This document shows, one piece after another, positions 33,754-41,854 of a stretch of DNA of 64,000 nucleotides; the first letter of the stretch is position 1; each line of letters begins with the position of its first letter. Both the position numbers and the translations under genes were made by a program. This stretch comes from a virus. The DNA is taken from IMG/VR virus record IMGVR_UViG_3300017917_003893, positions 79,337 through 143,336 of that record. One strand, written 5' to 3'. The notes beneath the pieces were generated by a model. It was not told the origin of the DNA and did not search any database. It saw only the letters and a list, made by a program, of their open reading frames with translations.

Positions 33754-35310
33754 ATGGCAATACAAATTATAGATGGTTTTCAAGTAAACATCGCATCACC
33801 GATAGATAATAGAATAGTAGCTTCTGGTTCTTCTGCTAGAAATTCAATACCTTATAAATATGAAGGTTTAAGAGTTTTTGATTTATCAAATGGAATTCCT
33901 TATGTTTGGTATAATGGTGCTTGGGTATCTGAAAATGCTACAGGTGTTGCTGGTGTTGGTACTACTACTAATTATATTCCTAGATACACATCAACAAATG
34001 TTATAGGTAACAGTATTATTTATCAGTTAGGTTCAAGTATAGGTATTAATACATTAGTACCTAGTGCTACTTTTTCAGTTAATGGTTCTTTAAGTGCTAC
34101 AACTTTAAGTGGTGATGGACAATCACTTACAAATTTAAATGCTTCAAATTTAGCAACAGGAACTGTTGCTCTCAATAGATTACCAAATGGATCTAACGGT
34201 TGGATTTTATCTGGTGGTTCTGGAGTTCCAGCCTATGTTAATCCCACTCAAATAACAGTTGGTACTTCTTCAGTTGCTAACAGTATTGCTATAAATAATA
34301 CAACAACAAACGCTACACATTATTTAACATTTATTTCATCTGGTGCTTGGTCATCAACAAATGCTAATGCGATTATTAGAGCTAATTTAGGTATCGGATA
34401 TAACCCAAGTACTAATATTTTAACTACTGGTGGTATTACAGCGAGTAATTATGTCTCAACACTAAATGGTTTTTACTCATATGGTGGTACACTTTCTAAT
34501 ACCCTTAATACTAAAAAAATATTAATGAATTTGTATATTAATACCGGAAATAATGATAATTTAGAGTTCTCAAAAATAAGAACTACTGGTTCATCTGGTT
34601 GGCAAAATGCTGGTTATAGAATACAGTCTAAAGTTGATTCAAGTGATTTGGGTTATATACAATTTAATGGTAATAACGATACTGGTATTTCATTTGGTAC
34701 TGGATATAGCGCAACTGAAAGATTAAGAATTGATATACTTGGTCGAGTTTTAGCAAATACCACAACTCCAATAAGTAGTAATTGTATCTTACACTTAAAA
34801 AGTGATTCTAGCCTTTATGATGGTTTAGTTCATCAATCTTTTAATGATTCTCATACTATATTTGAATTTAAAAATACATCAGGTGTTCAAAGAGGTCGTA
34901 TAGTTGGTAATGGAACAGGTGCTGTGCTGTATAATACTTCTTCTGATAGAAGATTGAAAGATAATATACAAGAAATGCCTAGTATGTATAATGTGATAAA
35001 AGAATTAAAACCTTCAAAGTTTAACTGGAAATCAGGTAATAAAGAAGACTATGGTTTTATAGCTCAAGATGTATATAGATTAATACCTAATCTTAGAGGT
35101 GAGATAGCATATTGTGATGTTAATAGTGAAGACTTTGATATTGAAAATCCAATTAAAACAGATGGCGATCCTTATTACTATGGTTTAGACTATGGTAAAT
35201 TAACACCATTCTTAACTAAGGCATTACAAGAGACTATTGAAAGGCTTGAGACACTAACTGATAAGATTAAGAACGCTAGTTCTTTAGATGAGTTAAAAAG
35301 TAGTTTATAA
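33754..35310 (+). CDS. Fibre protein with C-terminal S74 intramolecular chaperone
   Basis: 518 residues. A short N-terminal domain (MAIQIIDGFQVNI...VWYNGAWVSE) and a glycine/serine/asparagine-rich repetitive shaft are followed by an S74 peptidase domain from about 400. Its signature is SSDRRLKDNIQ (Ser-Lys dyad), then KPSKFNWKSG and YGFIAQDV. S74 domains trimerise fibres and then cleave themselves off. The final helical tail (KALQETIERLETL) is the usual coiled coil. It is probably the receptor-binding fibre. Confidence 0.88.
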   Translation: MAIQIIDGFQVNIASPIDNRIVASGSSARNSIPYKYEGLRVFDLSNGIPYVWYNGAWVSENATGVAGVGTTTNYIPRYTSTNVIGNSIIYQLGSSIGINTLVPSATFSVNGSLSATTLSGDGQSLTNLNASNLATGTVALNRLPNGSNGWILSGGSGVPAYVNPTQITVGTSSVANSIAINNTTTNATHYLTFISSGAWSSTNANAIIRANLGIGYNPSTNILTTGGITASNYVSTLNGFYSYGGTLSNTLNTKKILMNLYINTGNNDNLEFSKIRTTGSSGWQNAGYRIQSKVDSSDLGYIQFNGNNDTGISFGTGYSATERLRIDILGRVLANTTTPISSNCILHLKSDSSLYDGLVHQSFNDSHTIFEFKNTSGVQRGRIVGNGTGAVLYNTSSDRRLKDNIQEMPSMYNVIKELKPSKFNWKSGNKEDYGFIAQDVYRLIPNLRGEIAYCDVNSEDFDIENPIKTDGDPYYYGLDYGKLTPFLTKALQETIERLETLTDKIKNASSLDELKSSL

Positions 35311-35994
35311 TTAATCCTCTATCTTTTCAAACCACCAGTTAAAGTAAATAAAGTTGTCATTTATTAGATTGTAATAATCAGACTCATGTTTTATTATTAT
35401 CTTGTTTTCATGAGACCTTACTAATTCAACTTCAATTCCTTTTTCCATTCTTAATTGTTTACCAGTTTCTGTTGAATAACAAGTAATTTCATCATTTAAC
35501 AATCTATACTTACCTGGTTCGGGTTTTAACCAAGTTTTAATTGTTTTTATAATAATACCTTTTATTTTAACAACCCATTCCTTTGTTTGATATAAATCAT
35601 AGTCTTTGAATACTTCTGAGGTTAATTCTGGACTTAAACTTGTTATGTTTTCAACAACTCCCCAATATTCATAGTCATCAATAACAAAAGTTATATAAAC
35701 ATCATAGTTAATATTATTTGATTTAACTATTCTAAGAATCTTCATTTTTTGTACATCTTGATGTTCTAATGCTAATTTACTTTTAAGATTTCTATAAGCA
35801 CTTGTTCCTGATAAGTTATACAATATGTCATTGATTCTAGACATTGCTTGTCTTAAAGCATCTTGATTTTTATCAAATGCGTTTGTTGATAATTGTGGAT
35901 CATCAACATGTACAGATGCTTGTGCTGAATCAGGATTCATTCTTTGAAGATTGAATTCTGTGAATTCTAGAATTAGTCTATTTCTACCTTTCAT
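35311..35994 (-). CDS. Hypothetical virion-associated protein
   Basis: 227 residues. The N-terminus RLILEFTEFNLQRMNPDSAQ and VHVDDPQLSTNAFDKNQD looks like a conserved structural-protein start. A beta-rich domain about 85-180 and a final SH3-like strand set (LNDEITCYSTETGKQLRM...) follow. It has a leader-like FTEF but lacks the basic residues of the tagged set. Convergent with the S74 fibre gene. No family recognised. Confidence 0.55.
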   Translation of the reverse strand: MKGRNRLILEFTEFNLQRMNPDSAQASVHVDDPQLSTNAFDKNQDALRQAMSRINDILYNLSGTSAYRNLKSKLALEHQDVQKMKILRIVKSNNINYDVYITFVIDDYEYWGVVENITSLSPELTSEVFKDYDLYQTKEWVVKIKGIIIKTIKTWLKPEPGKYRLLNDEITCYSTETGKQLRMEKGIEVELVRSHENKIIIKHESDYYNLINDNFIYFNWWFEKIED

Positions 35995-36003
35995 AATTAA
36001 ATA

Positions 36004-36012
36004 TATATATTA
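36004..36012 (-). promoter_or_regulatory. TAATATATA element upstream of the 35994 gene
   Basis: Part of a longer TA run (TATATATATTA on the plus strand), 9 bases before the minus-strand ATG at 35994. A TA-run could also serve the divergent gene at 36032. Confidence 0.45.
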
Positions 36013-36031
36013 AAATACCAAACTATTAATT

Positions 36032-36349
36032 ATGAAAATAAGAAGATTTAATGAAGATGAACAAGTAGATATTTCATCTGAAAGAGTTAATGAAATTATA
36101 GAAGAGTTAAAAGACTTCTCAGCTATTATGAGTGATAAGTCAAAATATGTAGATGCTTTATTAAATGAACTTAATAATTATAAGAGTGATTCCACTAAAG
36201 GAAATGACCAAATAGATGATTCTATAGCGGCTTTGCAAATTGTAAAAAAAGATGCTGATGATTGTAATGATAAGATTGATACAATTGTTAATAATCTTTT
36301 AGATTATAATGATAGTGGTAGAAAGTATATGTATACTGAAAACAAGTAA
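36032..36349 (+). CDS. Small coiled-coil protein with capsid-targeting-like leader (MKIRRFNEDE)
   Basis: 105 residues. The leader MKIRRFNEDE has an FNE protease-like site. Heptad-patterned helices follow (IIEELKDFSAIM, VDALLNELNNY, IVNNLLDYN). Acidic overall. No family recognised. Confidence 0.6.
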   Translation: MKIRRFNEDEQVDISSERVNEIIEELKDFSAIMSDKSKYVDALLNELNNYKSDSTKGNDQIDDSIAALQIVKKDADDCNDKIDTIVNNLLDYNDSGRKYMYTENK

Positions 36350-36370
36350 TCAAATTTACTGTATAATCTT

Positions 36371-36505
36371 ATGTCTGTTTGGGAAAATATACCTCTCATT
36401 GATAGAGAATCTATAAAAAAATCTTTGTATAGATTGAATAGAATTCAAAGTAGGAAAAATAAAATTAATAGTATATTTAATGAAGTTAGGAAAGAAGTCA
36501 AGTAA
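36371..36505 (+). CDS. Small protein, 44 aa, with RKNKINSIF tail
   Basis: Starts MSVWENIPLIDRESIKKSLYR and ends RKNKINSIFNEVRKEVK. The ATG of the next gene (36480) lies within its last codons in another frame. Another small gene at 53598 has the same plan: helix, a KIN-repeat and a RIFN-type end. Confidence 0.55.
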   Translation: MSVWENIPLIDRESIKKSLYRLNRIQSRKNKINSIFNEVRKEVK

Positions 36506-36749
36506 TTTAGAACCTGGTTATGTTTTTGCTCCTTATATTCCAGTGACTTCATCACAAGTAATAGTTGATTACAGTTCTTCTAAAAGAGTTAACAGAAAAA
36601 GAAAGATTAATAACATATTTGATTTGGGTTTAGATATTAAAGATTATGATATATTCTCACCAAGTAAATCAATTATGAGTAGATATTCTAAAAAGATTAT
36701 AAATGCTAATTATTACGGAACTATAGAAATAAAAAAACCCACTTATTAA
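36480..36749 (+). CDS. Hypothetical protein, 89 aa
   Basis: N-terminal LEPGYVFAPYIPVTSSQVI and C-terminal SKSIMSRYSKKIINANYYGTI resemble conserved pieces of small phage structural proteins, but I cannot name a family. The middle RKRKINNIFDLG repeats the tail motif internally. The last codons overlap a terminator stem. Confidence 0.55.
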   Translation: MKLGKKSSNLEPGYVFAPYIPVTSSQVIVDYSSSKRVNRKRKINNIFDLGLDIKDYDIFSPSKSIMSRYSKKIINANYYGTIEIKKPTY

Positions 36750-36760
36750 GTGGGTTTTTA
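36733..36760. terminator. Bidirectional intrinsic terminator
   Basis: AAAACCCACTT / AAGTGGGTTTT stem with T-run; it overlaps the end of the 36480 gene and separates it from the convergent gene ending at 36763. Confidence 0.85.
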
Positions 36761-36762
36761 GT

Positions 36763-37323
36763 TTATTTGTTATAAGTTAATTTGTAGATTGTTTTATATT
36801 GTAAAGCTATTAGCTCATCAACTATGTTGTGTATATGTGTATCTTCATCTTTTATACAAGTTCTTTCAGATTTAACAAACTCAACAACTTCTTTGAAATA
36901 GTCTAATCTATCTTTTGATTTAGAATCTGTTGTATCAATTACATCATATCCTTCGATAAGACCGTATTGACCTTGATAAATTTCAACGATATCATCAATG
37001 AATCCAATAACACCATCGTAGTAAGCCTCTAAAGCTAAATGTGCGGCGTGTGAACCCATATCACCTTTAACAGTCCAGTGATAAACTTGTGCCATTTCTC
37101 TACTTTCTAAAAGTTTAGAAATAAATTTTGATATATCTGTAGAATTTGAATTTTCAGGTTTGTCTTCAACCTTTTCTTCATTATCAGTTTCTGGCTTTTG
37201 TTGTTGACCAGACATTAACTTTAATAGTTCTTCTTTTGACATATCTTCATAGTTAGAAGGTAGATTTGATTCTGCCTCAAATATTTTCTTCTTAACCGGT
37301 TTGAATTCAGAAAATTTTCTCAT
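36763..37323 (-). CDS. Dps/ferritin-like protein (DUF5856 type) with capsid-targeting-like leader
   Basis: 186 residues. The leader MRKFSEFKPVKKKIFEAE has FSE and IFE|A protease-like sites. A polar linker about 20-65 includes NYEDMSKEELLKLM. A four-helix domain then begins with VYHWTVKGDMGSHAAHLALEAYYDG. The last is the HWxVKG...H...YD pattern of Dps-like and DUF5856 proteins. Dps proteins bind DNA or oxidise iron; the ferroxidase residues cannot be fully confirmed. The leader suggests it is packed with the phage DNA. Confidence 0.75.
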   Translation of the reverse strand: MRKFSEFKPVKKKIFEAESNLPSNYEDMSKEELLKLMSGQQQKPETDNEEKVEDKPENSNSTDISKFISKLLESREMAQVYHWTVKGDMGSHAAHLALEAYYDGVIGFIDDIVEIYQGQYGLIEGYDVIDTTDSKSKDRLDYFKEVVEFVKSERTCIKDEDTHIHNIVDELIALQYKTIYKLTYNK

Positions 37324-37346
37324 ATTTCTTTTTAATTTTTATGTTT

Positions 37347-37355
37347 TATATATTA
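37347..37355 (-). promoter_or_regulatory. TAATATATA element upstream of the 37323 gene
   Basis: TATATATTA on the plus strand, 23 bases before the minus-strand ATG at 37323. Confidence 0.5.
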
Positions 37356-37365
37356 TTTTTCAATA

Positions 37366-37764
37366 TTACTTTAGTGTGTTTAAAAAATGATTGTAATCAA
37401 ATTTTATATCTTCTCTTTTGAATTGAGATATCATATCATTAGCAATCTCCATTCTATTTTCTTTATCTTTTACTTTTTTAAGTATATCTATAATACCAGA
37501 AACCATTTGATAATCATTTCCTTTAATTTCCTTTTTAATTTCTGATTTAGATTCTTTTATAAATGACTCAGAGATTCTATCATCTGTACTTTCAATAAGT
37601 TGAATTGTATAATCATAATTATTTTCAACAGATGCTAGTATAGAGTCAGCAATATATCCAGCTTCTCCTTCATTTTCGGCTGGAATTATTAACTCTACTT
37701 TAGCAAATACTTTATAGTATTTTTCATTTAAGTTATTTTCTAAAATTTTAGTAAATTTTTTCAT
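37366..37764 (-). CDS. Putative capsid-targeted protein (leader MKKFTKILEN)
   Basis: 132 residues. The leader MKKFTKILENNLNE has ILE and LNE protease-like sites. A small alpha/beta domain (YYKVFAKVELIIPAENEGEA...) comes next, then a helical C-terminus. The ATG lies 17 bases inside the zincin gene, so they are co-translated. No family recognised. Confidence 0.62.
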   Translation of the reverse strand: MKKFTKILENNLNEKYYKVFAKVELIIPAENEGEAGYIADSILASVENNYDYTIQLIESTDDRISESFIKESKSEIKKEIKGNDYQMVSGIIDILKKVKDKENRMEIANDMISQFKREDIKFDYNHFLNTLK

Positions 37765-38872
37765 TTTGTATATCTGATTTTATTTTTGCAATTTTTTTCT
37801 TCATGTAAGTTCCATTTTGATTAAATTGTTTACCCCAATAATCTATGAATTGTTTACAACTCATTTTCTTTAAAGTATTAATTGATATTATAGGTTCACC
37901 TTTCTGTTCTTTTAACTCTTTCTCATAAACAGAAACCCACATATCTTTTAATCTATCAGCAACATCATCAGGACTATCATTGTCAACTAATAGTGCGTTT
38001 CCTAAATCTTTCCAATTGTGAGATGATATTTCATTTATCAATGATACATAAAAAGAATCAGCATCAAAGTTTTGCATTTCACTAGCCGTTCTGTATATCT
38101 TAAAACTACTTAAATCTTTTTCAGGATATTTTCTTATAAAATAGTGTATTTCTTGTATGTTTGCATTTAGTTCTTGAGCCTCACTTATGTATATATACCT
38201 AAGAAATTCATCACTCCATTTATACCATATTGATTTTGGAAATTTCCATATATTATTTTCAGCATAAGTTAAAGCTGTGTTAAAAGATCTACCATATATG
38301 GGTTTTCTATATTCACCTCTTTTAGGTGACCTAATAGTTCTTTTATAATGCTCGTAGCAATGATTTAACTCATGATATAGTGTTGACCTTATACCATCTA
38401 GTAATTCTTTTTTGTTACTTGGATTATTAATATCAAAATTATTTTTATCTACATCAATACCTACGCTTAATTGTATAATTAAACCAACATCTGCTATTTT
38501 TCTCATTGGTTTTACAATTTTAGAATAGTTTTTCCAATTTTTATTTCCAAATCCTGAGGCATATCCACCTATTGCGACATGGTCGGGATAGTCATACAAA
38601 CTATTAAACTTTCTTTCTGTCATTTTTTTGAATTCAAGTATTAACTCAAATCCAACTACAGGAAAGTCTGCATATTTTTGTTTATCTATAAATGGCGCTA
38701 ATTGTCTATATTTTATATTTAATGTCTCATCTAATGATTTTTCAGATGATTCTAAGAATTCTATAAATTTATAATAAGTTTTCTTATCAAGTAGATCTAC
38801 AAACATGATACTTGATTCTGAGAGACCTTGTCTTTCATTTATTAGAAACTGTTTAAAATTAAAAATCCCCAT
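37748..38872 (-). CDS. Zincin-like metallopeptidase with capsid-targeting-like leader
   Basis: 374 residues. The leader MGIFNFKQFLINERQG ends in an INE protease-like site. STLYHELNHCYEHYKR carries HExxH at residues 167-171, the zincin zinc-binding and catalytic motif, with another His at 175. SEAQELNANIQE about 60 residues later could supply the third ligand Glu. No signal peptide. As a packaged protease it might cut a host target on entry or process head proteins. The start codon sits inside a large hairpin arm (38864-38900). Confidence 0.75.
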   Translation of the reverse strand: MGIFNFKQFLINERQGLSESSIMFVDLLDKKTYYKFIEFLESSEKSLDETLNIKYRQLAPFIDKQKYADFPVVGFELILEFKKMTERKFNSLYDYPDHVAIGGYASGFGNKNWKNYSKIVKPMRKIADVGLIIQLSVGIDVDKNNFDINNPSNKKELLDGIRSTLYHELNHCYEHYKRTIRSPKRGEYRKPIYGRSFNTALTYAENNIWKFPKSIWYKWSDEFLRYIYISEAQELNANIQEIHYFIRKYPEKDLSSFKIYRTASEMQNFDADSFYVSLINEISSHNWKDLGNALLVDNDSPDDVADRLKDMWVSVYEKELKEQKGEPIISINTLKKMSCKQFIDYWGKQFNQNGTYMKKKIAKIKSDIQNEKIY

Positions 38873-38900
38873 AGACTATATATAAAAATCTATGGGGATT
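38864..38900 (-). terminator. Hairpin with promoter-like loop, spanning the zincin start codon
   Basis: AATCCCCATAGA (38864-38875) and TCTATGGGGATT (38889-38900) are perfectly complementary over 12 pairs. The loop holds a TATATATAG element. On the minus strand the stem is followed by T5, so it can end transcription from the 39344 gene. The ATG at 38872 is in the distal arm. Confidence 0.65.
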
Positions 38901-38915
38901 AATTTTACTTAATGT

Positions 38916-39344
38916 TTAATTTAATATCTCGTTTATTTGATTTTCTCTTAGTGATTGTAAATCAATATCAGTTTCAACAGCTTCATAGAAGCTCATTCTA
39001 ACCATTTTGTAATACTTTTCACATTCTTCTTCATTAGCCATAGGATGTAGTTTGTTTTCGTAATTATCCCATCTGTTTTTTGATTCTGGCTTGCCGTATT
39101 TGGCTATTAATGATTCATTAAACTCTTCATATTCACTTACATCAACATTTAAAGAATCTTCTAAATCATATGAATATTCTGATAGTGAACACTCTTTATA
39201 TTCTTTTATGTTTAATTCATATACTTTTTTTTCAGCTTCTTGTTTTGTGAATACAATTAAGCTAGGACTACCACCTTCTGTTTCACTGTAGATGTTATCA
39301 TCATACTCAAATCCTTTTTTTAAAATTACAAATCCTTTTTTCAT
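38916..39344 (-). CDS. Hypothetical acidic protein with RENQINEILN tail
   Basis: 142 residues. It starts GFVILKKGFEYDDNIYSETEGGSP and has a TKQEAEKKVYELNIKEY helix, an arrangement seen in small phage proteins of unknown role. A C-terminal DLQSLRENQINEILN matches the recurring tail. It is co-directional with the HigA/MazG chimera upstream. Confidence 0.6.
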   Translation of the reverse strand: MKKGFVILKKGFEYDDNIYSETEGGSPSLIVFTKQEAEKKVYELNIKEYKECSLSEYSYDLEDSLNVDVSEYEEFNESLIAKYGKPESKNRWDNYENKLHPMANEEECEKYYKMVRMSFYEAVETDIDLQSLRENQINEILN

Positions 39345-39350
39345 ATTATT

Positions 39351-39836
39351 TTATTTTATTTCAATATTTTTCATCCATTTATTTACTTGACTTTCCGCCA
39401 TATCACAAATTTGTTCTTTTGTAAATCCCATTTGTGACATAATATCAAATATCATAATCAAACAATCTGTCGACTCTAATAGAATATTTTTCTCTATTTG
39501 TTGTTTACTTTCAGTTGTTCTTTTATAATTAATAAGTTTTAATACCTCTGCTGAAAGCTCACCATATTCTTCTCCTAATTTTAGACATCTTTCAATTAAA
39601 CCTGGGTTTTCAAACTTTGAGGCATTCATTACTAAATCATAAACATAATCTATTATAGGCTCAACCTCAACATTTTCATTTGAAAAATCTCCTTTTCTTT
39701 CAAAATCTTCAATTAGAATCTCTAATACAGCTACATTGTTTGATTCTTCTTCTGATAATTCTTTATGAAATATAGACTCTAAATATTCTTGAGCCTTTTT
39801 GTAGTCGTATATTGTTTTTATTGGTTTAATTTTCAT
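39351..39836 (-). CDS. HigA N-domain-like plus MazG-like nucleotide pyrophosphohydrolase fusion
   Basis: 161 residues from the ATG at 39836; the open frame extends upstream but into the next promoter. The first 50 residues (MKIKPIKTIYDYKKAQEYLESIF...VAVLEILIEDFE) match the N-terminal module of HigA-type antitoxins, with no HTH after it. The second part (CLKLGEEYGELSAEVLKL, ESTDCLIMIFDIMSQMGF, VNKWMKN) follows the MazG EExxE...ExxD pattern. MazG hydrolyses NTPs or (p)ppGpp-like nucleotides. The fusion could tune host stringent or toxin signalling; this is inference. Confidence 0.7.
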   Translation of the reverse strand: MKIKPIKTIYDYKKAQEYLESIFHKELSEEESNNVAVLEILIEDFERKGDFSNENVEVEPIIDYVYDLVMNASKFENPGLIERCLKLGEEYGELSAEVLKLINYKRTTESKQQIEKNILLESTDCLIMIFDIMSQMGFTKEQICDMAESQVNKWMKNIEIK

Positions 39837-39853
39837 TTTTAACAATTGGAATT

Positions 39854-39862
39854 TAATATATA
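39854..39862 (+). promoter_or_regulatory. TAATATATA element upstream of the 39889 operon
   Basis: Exact TAATATATA 26 bases before the ATG at 39889, heading four consecutive leader-tagged genes. Confidence 0.5.
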
Positions 39863-39888
39863 TGTTGTAAAAAATATAAAGTTTATAT

Positions 39889-40092
39889 ATGGGATTAATT
39901 AAAAAGTTTGACTCTTTTGTATCTGAAAAATTAGTTGCAGAAGCACCTGTCAGTAAGACCATTTCTAAGCCAGTAGTTGAGCCTGAGGTTTCTAGTGAAG
40001 AATCGGCTAAACAAGTAATTGATAGATTATCAAGAATCTATAATGAATTACCAACTGATGAGAAAAAAGAAATAGATAAATATTTCCAATAA
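39889..40092 (+). CDS. Small putative internal head protein (leader MGLIKKFDSFVSE)
   Basis: 67 residues. The leader MGLIKKFDSFVSEKLVAEAP has VSE and VAE|A sites, very like T4 internal-protein leaders. A Pro/Val-rich linker and a final helix (QVIDRLSRIYNELPTDEKKEI) follow. It is first of a plus-strand run of four tagged genes. Confidence 0.65.
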   Translation: MGLIKKFDSFVSEKLVAEAPVSKTISKPVVEPEVSSEESAKQVIDRLSRIYNELPTDEKKEIDKYFQ

Positions 40093-40105
40093 ATTATTTT
40101 AAGAT

Positions 40106-41845
40106 ATGAAAAATTTCAAAGATTTTATAAAAGAAGAAGTAGATTTAAGAGGAAGTAAAGGTATTCCTTCTGATTTTATTTCTAAAGCAGACCAAGAAGC
40201 AAGAGCATCTTTAGGTATTAGACCTGATGATGAATCACAAATGATGAGAATTTGGCCTGAGTTTGAAAGAAACATGAGAGAATCTAGTCAGTTATTAACA
40301 ACTGGTCCTAATGGTCAAAGACTACCTCAAAATGAAGTTAAAGAAAGAGTTGAAAAACTTGAAAAACTAGCTGAGAAAGTAGTTAGAGATCAATTTGATG
40401 AAATATTAGATACTGCTGTTAAGCCAATTGAGTTAAAGATTAAATTAGTTCCTATGGGTGAGGTTTCTTCAGAGATATCTGATATTACAAAAGTCCCTAA
40501 ACAAGCTAAACAGCCTACTGAAGAACAACAAGAAGAACAAGACGAGAAAGACGAAGAAAATAGAAAAAAAGAACAAGAAGAACAATCTGAAGAAGAAAAA
40601 AGACAACAGGCAGAAGAAGGTGAAGAAACACCGGGTACTGACTTAGTTGCTGCTGTTGATAAGAAGAAAATTCTTAATATGATAACTCAAGCTGCTGGTA
40701 AATCTACTAAAGATATTATCAGAGCCTCTGATATTGTTGATGAGGGATTACAAGAAATATTTGGTGATTCTGCTAGAAGAATTTTAGATTGTTGGGTTAG
40801 AATGTCTGACTTAGCTGATAAAATGGACTGGGTTATTCCAATTGGTAGAAAATCACAAATGATGAAAGATATGCCAGGCGGTATGGCGGGTGCTGTACAA
40901 CTTAAATGGGAAAGTCATTCAGGTAATTTTTATGATATGAAACTTCTTTTAGAAAAAGAAGCTACTAAAATTGTTATTCACGCTACTGGTGTTGATTTTC
41001 CTATGTTAATACATGAAACAATTAAAGGTATTTATCTTTTCTTACAATCTGGTGCTATCAAAAAAGATAAGGAAACAGCTAAAATTGTAAAAGCAGCAAC
41101 TTCTTCATTTGAAGATGAGGCTCAAGATTTTAGATATGGTCCTCCAGCTTTACAAATGTTACTAAACTTTGTTAATATGTTCCCTGAATCTAATCAATAT
41201 AAAAGACTTGATACTAGAGTATTTACAATTTTAGCGGTTGATAAAGAAAGAGCTATGGCTGAAGCTAAGAATGCTAGTGAAGAACATAAAGAATTCTTAG
41301 AAAAGAAAGCAAATGTAGCAAGAACAGATGAACAATTTTTAGAAATTATGAAAAGTTTATTTTCTGTATTTGATCTTCAAGGCTCTAACTATGTTGTTAA
41401 TGAAGAAAGATTCAATACATCTTTAGCTAAAAGAGAAATCAAAAAGATTATTGATTATATAGTTGAGGATATTGAAGAATATAAGAGAGAAATTGAAGAG
41501 TGGGAACAAGAACAAAGAGAAAGAGAAGAAGAGTCTAAATATCGTCAAGAATATAATGATGATGAAGGTACAATTGAACCTGGTCAAGAAGAAGAATCTG
41601 AAATAGACGCTTTAATTAAACAAACTTTATATGGTCAAGAAGATGAAACTCCAACATCTAATGAAATTGATTATTCTGAATTAACTCAAAGAGAGTTACA
41701 AGAGTTAATCGATGATGCTTTAGATGCTGGTGATTATGAAAGAGTTAAAATGCTAGCTCAGTACATGAAAGAAGGTAAAGAAGTTTATATGAAAGAACTT
41801 GAGAGAATAAATGAATCTCATAGTTTTCATACAAGAAGAAAATAA
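40106..41845 (+). CDS. Large putative internal head protein (leader MKNFKDFIKE)
   Basis: 579 residues. The leader MKNFKDFIKE|EVDL is the closest in the window to the T4 MKTYQEFIAE type. A helical region (about 20-130), a Glu/Gln/Lys-rich disordered stretch (about 135-190), a folded core (about 195-440) and an acidic coiled coil follow. A C-terminal module LTQRELQELIDDALDAGDYE-RVKMLAQYMKE is shared with the 48920 gene. The function is unknown; scaffold or core-like structural role possible. Confidence 0.7.
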   Translation: MKNFKDFIKEEVDLRGSKGIPSDFISKADQEARASLGIRPDDESQMMRIWPEFERNMRESSQLLTTGPNGQRLPQNEVKERVEKLEKLAEKVVRDQFDEILDTAVKPIELKIKLVPMGEVSSEISDITKVPKQAKQPTEEQQEEQDEKDEENRKKEQEEQSEEEKRQQAEEGEETPGTDLVAAVDKKKILNMITQAAGKSTKDIIRASDIVDEGLQEIFGDSARRILDCWVRMSDLADKMDWVIPIGRKSQMMKDMPGGMAGAVQLKWESHSGNFYDMKLLLEKEATKIVIHATGVDFPMLIHETIKGIYLFLQSGAIKKDKETAKIVKAATSSFEDEAQDFRYGPPALQMLLNFVNMFPESNQYKRLDTRVFTILAVDKERAMAEAKNASEEHKEFLEKKANVARTDEQFLEIMKSLFSVFDLQGSNYVVNEERFNTSLAKREIKKIIDYIVEDIEEYKREIEEWEQEQREREEESKYRQEYNDDEGTIEPGQEEESEIDALIKQTLYGQEDETPTSNEIDYSELTQRELQELIDDALDAGDYERVKMLAQYMKEGKEVYMKELERINESHSFHTRRK

Positions 41846-41854
41846 TTAATAAAA

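Noticed and set aside
39837-39962. N-terminal extension of the HigA/MazG gene
   Set aside because: It would run through the divergent promoter and the 39889 gene start; the HigA-like module begins exactly at the internal ATG.
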